Assembly: GCA_903886275.1 (NCBI GenBank)
Contig: CAISLN010000074.1
Coordinates: 1-64,000 of the forward strand
Reading direction: 5' to 3'
Origin: an uncultured beta proteobacterium
GTDB taxonomy: Bacteria > Pseudomonadota > Gammaproteobacteria > Burkholderiales > Burkholderiaceae_C
Length of the DNA: 64,000 nt
The notes under the pieces were generated by a model. That model saw only the letters and a list, made by a program, of their open reading frames with translations. It was not told where the DNA came from and did no database searches. Positions within the stretch are counted from its first letter, which is position 1. The number at the start of each line of letters is the position of its first letter. This document shows positions 53,095 through 59,551 of this stretch, piece by piece. The translations under genes were made by a program, and so were the position numbers.

Positions 53095-53615
53095 ACTGCC
53101 TGACCCAAGCCTGGAAGCTGCACGCCCCTGAACTGCGCGGCTGGGCCCGCCACCGCCTGGGCAGCGCCGAAGATGGCGAAGACCTGTTGCAGGATGTGTT
53201 TCTCAAAGCGCTGCGCCAGGGCCAGAATTTTTGCACCATGCAAAACGCGCGTGCCTGGCTGTTTGAAGTGGCGCGCAACACCCTGGCCGATAGACTGCGG
53301 GTGGCACGCGCTACCGTGGAGTTGCCCGACGACCTGGCCAGCCCGCAGCCGGTGGCCGAGGCCGTGGATACCCTGAGCGGCTGTCTGCCGCGTGTCCTGT
53401 CCGAGCTCTCCAACGAGGACCGCGATGCCATCACCTGCTGCGATCTGCAGGGCCTGTCGCAGGCCGACTATGCAGCGTCCAAGGGCCTGAGCCTGAGTGC
53501 CGCCAAGTCGCGCCTGCAGCGCGCCAGGCTGCGCATGAAGCAGCAAATGACCCTGGTCTGCCAGGTGCAACTCGATGCGCAGGGCCATGTGCAGGACTTC
53601 GTGCCACGCGGCTGA
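53091..53615 (+). CDS. sigZ: ECF sigma factor, SigZ-like
   Basis: This 174-residue ECF sigma factor has region 2 as EDGEDLLQDVFLKALR near residues 25-40 and NARAWLFEVARNTLADRLR near 52-70. Region 4 is AITCCDLQGLSQADYAASKG then LSLSAAKSRLQRARLRMK near 110-150. It matches the SigZ type often found beside DUF318 permease genes. No anti-sigma gene follows. It overlaps the MFS stop by ATGA. Confidence 0.88.
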   Translation: MNCLTQAWKLHAPELRGWARHRLGSAEDGEDLLQDVFLKALRQGQNFCTMQNARAWLFEVARNTLADRLRVARATVELPDDLASPQPVAEAVDTLSGCLPRVLSELSNEDRDAITCCDLQGLSQADYAASKGLSLSAAKSRLQRARLRMKQQMTLVCQVQLDAQGHVQDFVPRG

Positions 53616-53705
53616 TTCCTTGGCACGGCGGTAGGGGGTGCGCCGACGCTGAAGTTTTTTTGCGCTGAGCTGCGTCTTTTGCGCGCCTGTTGCGTCTACA
53701 CCGGT

Positions 53706-54752
53706 ATGCGCACCCTTTTTTCCCCCATCACACGCTGGTCGAAGCGCCAGCCCGTCGCCTTTTTGCTGCTGGCGGCCCTGCTCTGGCTGGGCCTGTATGC
53801 GGCGCTGAGCCCGGCCTCCGAGGCCCTGGTGGCTGCGCTGCCGGTATTGCGTAGCAGCCATCTGGGCGGCGCCCTCCAGTTCTTTTTGTACGACACGCCA
53901 AAGGTCTTGCTGCTGCTCACCGCTGTGGTGTTTGTCATGGGCATGGTCAACAGCTACTTCACGCCCGAGCGCACCCGCGCAATGCTGGCCGGGCGCAGCG
54001 AGGGGCTGGCCAATGTGATGGCCGCCAGCTTGGGCATCGTCACGCCGTTTTGCTCCTGCTCGGCCGTGCCGCTGTTCATCGGCTTTGTGCAGGCCGGTGT
54101 GCCGCTGGGCGTGACCTTCTCTTTTCTGATCTCTGCGCCCATGGTCAACGAGGTGGCACTCACGCTTTTGTTTGGCATGTTCGGCTGGAAGGTGGCGCTG
54201 CTGTATCTGGGCCTGGGTTTGAGCGTGGCCATCGTGTCTGGCTGGATCATTGGCCGCCTGAAGATGGAGGCCCATCTGGAAGACTGGGTGCGCGACATGC
54301 CGCGCAGCTCGGCGCAGTTTGAGGACAGCGGTGCCACCTTGTCCGAACGGATGGAGGCCGGCTTTGCCGCCGTGCGCGAAATTGTCGGCCGGGTCTGGCC
54401 CTATATATTGGGTGGCATTGCGCTGGGTGCGCTGATCCACGGCTATGTGCCCGAAGACTTTATGGCCAGCTTCATGGGAAAAGAGGCGTGGTGGTCGGTA
54501 CCGCTGGCGGTGCTGATCGGCGTGCCCATGTATACCAATGCGGCAGGCGTCATTCCCATCGTGCAGGCGCTGCTGGCCAAGGGCGCGGCGCTGGGCACGG
54601 TGCTGGCCTTCATGATGAGCGTGATTGCGCTCTCGCTGCCCGAGCTGGTTATCCTGCGCAAGGTGCTCAAGCTGCGCCTGATTGCCACCTTTGTGGCGGT
54701 GGTGGCCACCGGCATTTTGCTGGTGGGCTATGTCTTCAACGCGGTTTTGTAG
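53706..54752 (+). CDS. ArsP/DUF318-family permease
   Basis: This 348-residue permease of the UPF0718/DUF318 family has about eight helices. The motif TPFCSCSAVPLFIG near residue 116 carries the cysteines that bind trivalent organoarsenicals in ArsP. APMVNEVALTLLF and GVPMYTNAAGVIPI are conserved. ArsP exports methylarsenite and roxarsone(III). The ATG at 53706 is the first fitting start. It is followed by a small thiol protein, as usual for the family. Confidence 0.86.
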   Translation: MRTLFSPITRWSKRQPVAFLLLAALLWLGLYAALSPASEALVAALPVLRSSHLGGALQFFLYDTPKVLLLLTAVVFVMGMVNSYFTPERTRAMLAGRSEGLANVMAASLGIVTPFCSCSAVPLFIGFVQAGVPLGVTFSFLISAPMVNEVALTLLFGMFGWKVALLYLGLGLSVAIVSGWIIGRLKMEAHLEDWVRDMPRSSAQFEDSGATLSERMEAGFAAVREIVGRVWPYILGGIALGALIHGYVPEDFMASFMGKEAWWSVPLAVLIGVPMYTNAAGVIPIVQALLAKGAALGTVLAFMMSVIALSLPELVILRKVLKLRLIATFVAVVATGILLVGYVFNAVL

Positions 54753-54787
54753 CCGCTGCCTTCTTCACTTCAACCCAAGGAAAAATC

Positions 54788-55027
54788 ATGGAATTCAAGG
54801 TACTCGGCACAGGCTGTGCCAATTGCAAAAACACCGTGGCCCTCATCGAGCAAGTGGCAAAGGAACGCGGCGTGGCAATCAGCTTGCACAAGGTAGAGGA
54901 GCCGCGCGACATCATGGCCTATGGCGTAATGCGCACACCCGGCGTGGTGGTTGACGGCCAGGTGGTGCACGGCGGCGGTGTGCCCAGCCGCGACAAGGTG
55001 GAGAGCTGGTTTGGCGCTGGCGCCTGA
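54788..55027 (+). CDS. Small thioredoxin-fold thiol protein (redox-active disulfide 2 type)
   Basis: This 79-residue protein has a CxxC active site in VLGTGCANCKNTVALIEQ near residues 5-22 and the cis-proline loop RTPGVVVDGQVVHGG near 49-63. It matches the TM0996/MTH895-like mini-thioredoxins that sit beside DUF318 permeases. It may hand reduced thiols to the arsenic permease or reductase. AAGGAAAAATC precedes the ATG. Confidence 0.9.
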   Translation: MEFKVLGTGCANCKNTVALIEQVAKERGVAISLHKVEEPRDIMAYGVMRTPGVVVDGQVVHGGGVPSRDKVESWFGAGA

Positions 55028-55034
55028 TACGCGC

Positions 55035-55391
55035 TCAGCCTAGCAACTTGCCCCAGGTTCCGACGTTGTAGACCTGCGAGTAGCCGTTCTTTTTGAGCAG
55101 CAGTTTGGCCATGCCGCTGCGGGTGCCGCTGGCGCAGCACAGCACCACCGGCGCCGACTTGGGTATCTCAGCGAGCCGGCTGCCGAGTTGCTGTAGCGGG
55201 ATGTTGACCGTTCCGGGCGCATGGGCGCTGGCAAATTCCCCGGCGGAGCGCACGTCTACAAATAGGGCACCCTGTGCCTTGAGTGCTGGCAGCATGGCCA
55301 CCACGCGCTTGGAGCTCCAGCCCTTGTAGCCAAACCAAAGCACCAGGGCCACAAAGGGCCAGTACTGCTCAAACGCGTTTGCAAAATTCAT
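55035..55391 (-). CDS. Membrane-anchored rhodanese-like protein
   Basis: This 118-residue protein has an N-terminal membrane helix (YWPFVALVLWFGYKG) and one rhodanese domain: FVDVRSAGEFASAHAPGTVN near residues 44-63 and the active-site loop CCASGTRSGMA near 84-94. It transfers sulfane sulfur. It is second in a minus-strand operon after the DUF2892 gene, behind a CsoR/CstR-like palindrome. It converges with the preceding plus-strand gene, with seven bases between stops. Confidence 0.9.
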   Translation of the reverse strand: MNFANAFEQYWPFVALVLWFGYKGWSSKRVVAMLPALKAQGALFVDVRSAGEFASAHAPGTVNIPLQQLGSRLAEIPKSAPVVLCCASGTRSGMAKLLLKKNGYSQVYNVGTWGKLLG

Positions 55392-55426
55392 GGTGTTCCT
55401 TGTTGGGTGCTTGTGGTGTTGCGGCT

Positions 55427-56314
55427 CTAGCCGCGTTGCAAATAGACCTTGATAAAGCTGCTCTTCAAACGCTCGGCCTGGGCTGCCAGCAGGTCCTGCT
55501 TGCCCTCTTTGGCCAATGCCAGCAAACCGTCCAGGCTGCTGCGAATGGCCACGATTTCTGCATCATCGGCCTCGGCCTCTACCGCCTTCAACTTGTCACT
55601 GACCTCCCCATAGAGGGCGCTGATCTTTGCCGCATCCTTGGCATGGGCGGCGTCTAGCATGCGCTCCATCGCGTCATGGAAATCGACCAGCGAGACCGAC
55701 AGCATGGAAAAACCATTGCGCTTGAACAGCTCCTGAAACACGGGCCGCACCTTTTCCAAATCCAGGTGGGCCTGGTGCAGGTCGCCGCTGCGCAGGCCGG
55801 CGTTCACCGCCTGCAGCATTCCCTCCACGCCAGACAGGTCTGCGCTAAATTGGCCGTCGCGGCGTATGGCAAGGGGTTGGTAGGCGCTGTATTTGTCCTG
55901 GAATTTTTGGTAGGCGCTCAGCAGCAGTTCGTAGTTGGCGATGGCCTTTTCCCGCTCACCCTTGCCGCTCAGGAAAAGGGTCTGTTTGTAAAACGGGTTC
56001 ATGGCGTTGAAGTCTTCCACGAAGATTTTTCGGGTCCACAAATGGCTGGCGTAGCTGCCACCCAAGCCCAGACCCAAGAGCAGGGCGATGGCGAGCATGC
56101 GAACAACGCGCGTTGGCGCTTGGCCCTGTTGGCCGGCTCTATCCAGCAAACGGTAAAGGGGACAAAACCCAAAGGTACTGGTGAAGACCATGACTGCGCC
56201 GGCCGCGTATGCGATCAGGCGCGGCGCACCAGCCCACCAAAAGAACGCCGCTTCCAGCAGCGCCACACCGAGCAGCAGGCGAAGGAATCGGTCGATACGG
56301 TTCATGTTTTTCAT
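55427..56314 (-). CDS. DUF2892-type membrane protein with long C-terminal domain
   Basis: This 295-residue protein has two N-terminal helices of the DUF2892/YgaP type (NRIDRFLRLLLGVALLEAAF, then TSTFGFCPLYRLLD near 44-57). A third helix lies near 72-88, and then an extracytoplasmic helical domain of about 200 residues that I do not recognise. DUF2892 proteins are commonly linked to rhodaneses and sulfide response. It may support periplasmic sulfur handling. The start may be 56314 or the ATG at 56305. Confidence 0.75.
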   Translation of the reverse strand: MKNMNRIDRFLRLLLGVALLEAAFFWWAGAPRLIAYAAGAVMVFTSTFGFCPLYRLLDRAGQQGQAPTRVVRMLAIALLLGLGLGGSYASHLWTRKIFVEDFNAMNPFYKQTLFLSGKGEREKAIANYELLLSAYQKFQDKYSAYQPLAIRRDGQFSADLSGVEGMLQAVNAGLRSGDLHQAHLDLEKVRPVFQELFKRNGFSMLSVSLVDFHDAMERMLDAAHAKDAAKISALYGEVSDKLKAVEAEADDAEIVAIRSSLDGLLALAKEGKQDLLAAQAERLKSSFIKVYLQRG

Positions 56315-56357
56315 AGGAGTCCTGCTGCCGATGGGGGGTGATCGAATATGCGCACAT

Positions 56358-56375
56358 CATACCCTATGGGGTATG
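56358..56375. promoter_or_regulatory. CsoR/CstR-like operator palindrome
   Basis: CATACCC (56358-56364) and GGGTATG (56369-56375) form a perfect inverted repeat with a TATG spacer, 43 bases upstream of the minus-strand DUF2892-rhodanese operon. ATACCC/GGGTAT palindromes are typical operators of CsoR-family repressors, including persulfide-sensing CstR. No such repressor lies in the window. Confidence 0.55.
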
Positions 56376-56631
56376 GTTGGGACTCTCAAGACCGAGGGCC
56401 TTGGCCGCAATAGGTGCGTGTGGATCTTCAAGGCCGGGCCGTCATCCAAACAGCCCACTGAAATCTTTCAGCAACTTGTCGCTGCTGCCGCAACGCACGA
56501 CAGGCGAACTGGCTCTAAACTAAAAGCGTGCGCCACGCGCCCTGTGTGCGAAGCGGATTGCACAGCGCCTGACCACGCGGGTGCGGCAACTGGGGATAGG
56601 CGCATAGGCGCTGCACCGTTGAAGCAGGTCT
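56376..56631. other. Intergenic region before Crp/Fnr gene
   Basis: This 256-base region lies between the divergent rhodanese operon and the Crp/Fnr gene. I see no convincing gene, FNR box or terminator in it. AGCAGG lies before the GTG at 56632. It probably holds the regulator promoter. Confidence 0.3.
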
Positions 56632-57363
56632 GTGCCAACAAGCAAGGAATTCAAGACAGTGATACCCATTAAAGTAGCCTCTGCCTGGCGTGGAGTCTCC
56701 GATTGCCGCAACTGTGCGGTGCGCGAGATCGTTCTGTTCGCTGGCCTGGACGAGTCGGATTTTGCCAAGATACACGCGCCCATTGACGACCTGGCCTATG
56801 CGACGGGCGCCGTGTTGGCGCAGGAGGGGGGCAGGGCGCCTGGCCTTTTTACCCTGCGCTCAGGCATGGTCAAGCTGGTGCGCACCACCAGCGATGGCCG
56901 CGAGCGCATCGTGCGGGTGATGCGCCAGGGCGATGTCATCGGTCTGGAGGCCCTGGTGCACGGCAAGTTCGAAACCGGCGCCGTGGCACTGACGGATAGC
57001 GCGGTGTGCCGCATACCCTTGGAAGTCATTCAGACGCTGGCCGTGCAGTCACCGCGCCTGCACCAAAGCCTGATGCAGAAGTGGTCGCACAACCAAAAAG
57101 AGGCCGAGGACTGGCTCGCGGATCTGAACTTTGGCAGCGCGCGTCGGCGGGTTGCCCAGTTCATCCTCAAAATGCGCAGCACCACGGATGCGCAACGGGT
57201 CACCCTTTTTAGCCGCGAAGACATGGGTTCCATGGTCGATTTGAAAATGGAAACGGTGAGCCGGGAAATAAGCTACTTTGTCAGAGAAGGCGTTCTGGAG
57301 CCCCTGTGCAAGCAGGGCAGAGCCTACCGCATCACCCGACTCGCAGGCTTGACTGCGGACTAA
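56632..57363 (+). CDS. Crp/Fnr-family transcription regulator 1
   Basis: This protein of up to 243 residues has a cyclic-nucleotide-binding-like beta roll (residues 45-150) and a helix-turn-helix with FSREDMGSMVDLKMETVSRE near 205-224. The E-x-x-S-R of the recognition helix (ETVSR) is the FNR type. The N-terminus has DCRNC but lacks the third closely spaced cysteine of oxygen-sensing FNR; one more Cys lies in DSAVCRI. It may not bind a standard 4Fe-4S cluster. The start is GTG at 56632 or 56659. The FNR boxes at 57573 and 57665 are obvious candidate targets. Confidence 0.88.
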   Translation: MPTSKEFKTVIPIKVASAWRGVSDCRNCAVREIVLFAGLDESDFAKIHAPIDDLAYATGAVLAQEGGRAPGLFTLRSGMVKLVRTTSDGRERIVRVMRQGDVIGLEALVHGKFETGAVALTDSAVCRIPLEVIQTLAVQSPRLHQSLMQKWSHNQKEAEDWLADLNFGSARRRVAQFILKMRSTTDAQRVTLFSREDMGSMVDLKMETVSREISYFVREGVLEPLCKQGRAYRITRLAGLTAD

Positions 57364-57374
57364 GCCCTCTGCAA

Positions 57375-57518
57375 TTACTTGCTGCTATCGCCCGCGGCTT
57401 CGTTCATCTTGTGGAGGAAGTACCAGACAAAAAATACCGCCATGCCGATCATGAAGGCGATGCCGCTGATGCTCATGATTCCATAGTCGGTGGTGAACAG
57501 GTCGGTCAATAGTTTCAT
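57375..57518 (-). CDS. DUF3149 microprotein
   Basis: This 47-residue protein, MKLLTDLFTTDYGIMSISG and onward, has one membrane helix (ISGIAFMIGMAVFFVWYF) and a polar C-terminal tail. It matches the DUF3149 family, known mainly from betaproteobacteria and of unknown function. GGGAGA lies at good spacing before the ATG. It converges with the Crp/Fnr gene, with 11 bases between stops. An imperfect FNR box (57573-57586) lies 55 bases upstream of its start. Confidence 0.85.
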   Translation of the reverse strand: MKLLTDLFTTDYGIMSISGIAFMIGMAVFFVWYFLHKMNEAAGDSSK

Positions 57519-57572
57519 GGTGGTCTCCCGGTTGATGTGGCGCCAGTATGGGAACCCGGTACGCCGCGCCCA

Positions 57573-57586
57573 CTGATATAGATCAC
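57573..57586. promoter_or_regulatory. Imperfect FNR-type box
   Basis: CTGAT-ATAG-ATCAC is TTGAT-N4-ATCAA with both outermost bases changed. It lies between the divergent DUF3149 and arsA genes, 55 bases before the DUF3149 start. Confidence 0.5.
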
Positions 57587-57664
57587 TCGGGGCGGGTTTT
57601 TTTATGATGGGCAGATGCCAGACCCATGCTGCCCTGCAGCGGGTGCTGTGTTTGATAGGGCTTG

Positions 57665-57678
57665 TTGATAGCCATCAA
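57665..57678. promoter_or_regulatory. Perfect FNR/ANR/DNR box
   Basis: TTGATAGCCATCAA is an exact match to the FNR-family consensus TTGAT-N4-ATCAA. It lies 88 bases before the arsA ATG. Position and the neighbouring Crp/Fnr gene with an ETVSR recognition helix suggest oxygen or redox control of arsA and the P-type ATPase. Confidence 0.75.
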
Positions 57679-57766
57679 GGGCCACGGGAATAGGGGGCTA
57701 CAGCAGCGAGACAGCCCCGCTCGCCTGTGCGAGCATGAAGCCGTTTCTTTAGATTTCTTGGATTGG

Positions 57767-59542
57767 ATGGTGGTCATGGTTCACGTTCTATCTTTGCTCA
57801 ATCAGCCCACGCGCTATCTGTTCTTCACCGGCAAGGGCGGCGTGGGCAAAACCTCGCTGTCCACGGCCGTCGCGCTCTACCTGGCCGATAGCGGCAAAAG
57901 GGTGTTGCTGGTGAGCACCGACACGGCGACCAACCTGGATGAAATGCTGGGCGTAGAGTTAAAGAACAGTCCGGTTCCGGTGCCACAGGTAGCAGGCCTG
58001 TCGGTGCTCAACATAGACCCCGACAACGCAGCCGAGTCTTATCGGCAGCGCGTGCTGGCGCAAATGGCGAGTGAGATCAGTGAAGCACAACGGGCCACGG
58101 TGCGCGAGCAGTTGTCGGGCGCCTGCACCACCGAGATCGCCGCCTTTGATGAATTTGCTTCGCTGCTGTCCGAGGAGAACCAAACCTTTGACCACATTGT
58201 GTTTGATACCGCACCGACCGGCCACACCCTGCGCCTGCTCAGCCTGCCCAAGGCCTGGAGTGGTTTTCTGGCCGGCAACGACCGCGGTGCTTCCTGCTTG
58301 GGTCCGCACTCGGGCCTGAAGATGCAGGAGCGGCGCTTCCAGGCCGCACTGGCCGCCCTGAGCGACCCTACGCAAACCACGCTGGTGCTGGTGACAAGGC
58401 CGGATGCCGGTGCCATCGCTGAGGCCGCGCGTACTTCAGAAGACCTCAAGGCGCTGGGCCTGTCCAACCAACGCTTGGTGGTCAACGGCTTGTTCCATGC
58501 GAGCCTGCGCGCGGATGCCATTGCCTGCGCCATCGAAGACCTGGGCACACAGGCGCTGGCAGCCATGCCGCAGAACCTGAAGGCCCTGCCACAGGACCAG
58601 GTGCCGCTGCGCGCCTTTGATACCGTGGGCCTGCCTGCACTGCGCGCCTTGCTGGGGCAGGGCACCGCGCCGCCGACCGTCGCCGTCACGCCGCACAGCG
58701 CCCTGCAGGGCCAGGGACTGGACGCCCTGGCCGATGCCTTGGCGCAGGCCGGCCACGGCCTGATCATGGTGATGGGCAAGGGCGGTGTGGGAAAGACCAC
58801 GGTGGCAGCAGCCCTTGCCGTGGGTCTGGTGCAAAGGGGCAAGAGCGTGCACCTCAGCACCACCGACCCGGCCGCCCATTTGACCGTGACGCTGGCCGGT
58901 GAACTGCCCGGGCTCCAGGTGGACCGCATAGCCCCCTTGGTCGAAACCCAGCGCTATGTGGACAAAATCATGGCGACCAAGGGCAAGCATCTGGATGCGC
59001 AGGAGAGGGCGCTGATGCGCGAAGACCTGCGCTCGCCCTGCACCGAAGAGGTGGCCGTGTTCCATGCCTTTGCCCGCGTGGTGAGCGAGGCGCGCAGCGC
59101 CTTTGTGGTGCTCGACACCGCGCCCACCGGCCACTCGCTGTTGCTGATGGATGCCACCGGTGCCTACCACCGGCAGATGCTGCACGCATTTGAAGGCCAA
59201 GCGGCTGCCCGCCTGGTCACGCCCCTGATGCGCCTGCAAGACCCCAACTACACCAAGATCATTTTGGTCACCCTGCCCGAGACCACACCGGTGTCGCAGG
59301 CCCAGGCCTTGCAGGATGATTTGCGCCGCGCAAGCATCGAGCCCTTTGCCTGGGTCATCAACAAGAGCGTGCTGGCCGCTGGCACAAAAGACCCGCTGCT
59401 GGCTGCGCGCTTGGGCAGCGAGCAGAAGCAACTGGACCGGGTGGCCCAGGGATTGGCGCAAAGAACCTTTGTCCTGCCCTGGCGCGTGCATGCGCCGATT
59501 GGCCTGTCCGAGCTGGCCCAACTCGTCACACCCGCCGCCTGA
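57767..59542 (+). CDS. arsA: ArsA-type arsenite-stimulated ATPase, two-domain
   Basis: This 591-residue ATPase has two homologous halves. A1 has Walker A GKGGVGKTS at residues 22-30 and DTAPTGHTLRLL; A2 has GKGGVGKTT near 336 and DTAPTGHSLLLM. The three As/Sb-binding cysteines of E. coli ArsA have counterparts in SGACTTEIAAF, RGASCLGPHSG and LRSPCTEEVAVF. It normally drives ArsB for arsenite export, yet no arsB or arsD is in the window; it may work with ACR3 or elsewhere. The start is ATG 57767 or 57776. A perfect FNR box lies upstream. Confidence 0.92.
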   Translation: MVVMVHVLSLLNQPTRYLFFTGKGGVGKTSLSTAVALYLADSGKRVLLVSTDTATNLDEMLGVELKNSPVPVPQVAGLSVLNIDPDNAAESYRQRVLAQMASEISEAQRATVREQLSGACTTEIAAFDEFASLLSEENQTFDHIVFDTAPTGHTLRLLSLPKAWSGFLAGNDRGASCLGPHSGLKMQERRFQAALAALSDPTQTTLVLVTRPDAGAIAEAARTSEDLKALGLSNQRLVVNGLFHASLRADAIACAIEDLGTQALAAMPQNLKALPQDQVPLRAFDTVGLPALRALLGQGTAPPTVAVTPHSALQGQGLDALADALAQAGHGLIMVMGKGGVGKTTVAAALAVGLVQRGKSVHLSTTDPAAHLTVTLAGELPGLQVDRIAPLVETQRYVDKIMATKGKHLDAQERALMREDLRSPCTEEVAVFHAFARVVSEARSAFVVLDTAPTGHSLLLMDATGAYHRQMLHAFEGQAAARLVTPLMRLQDPNYTKIILVTLPETTPVSQAQALQDDLRRASIEPFAWVINKSVLAAGTKDPLLAARLGSEQKQLDRVAQGLAQRTFVLPWRVHAPIGLSELAQLVTPAA

Positions 59543-59551
59543 AGGAACACC

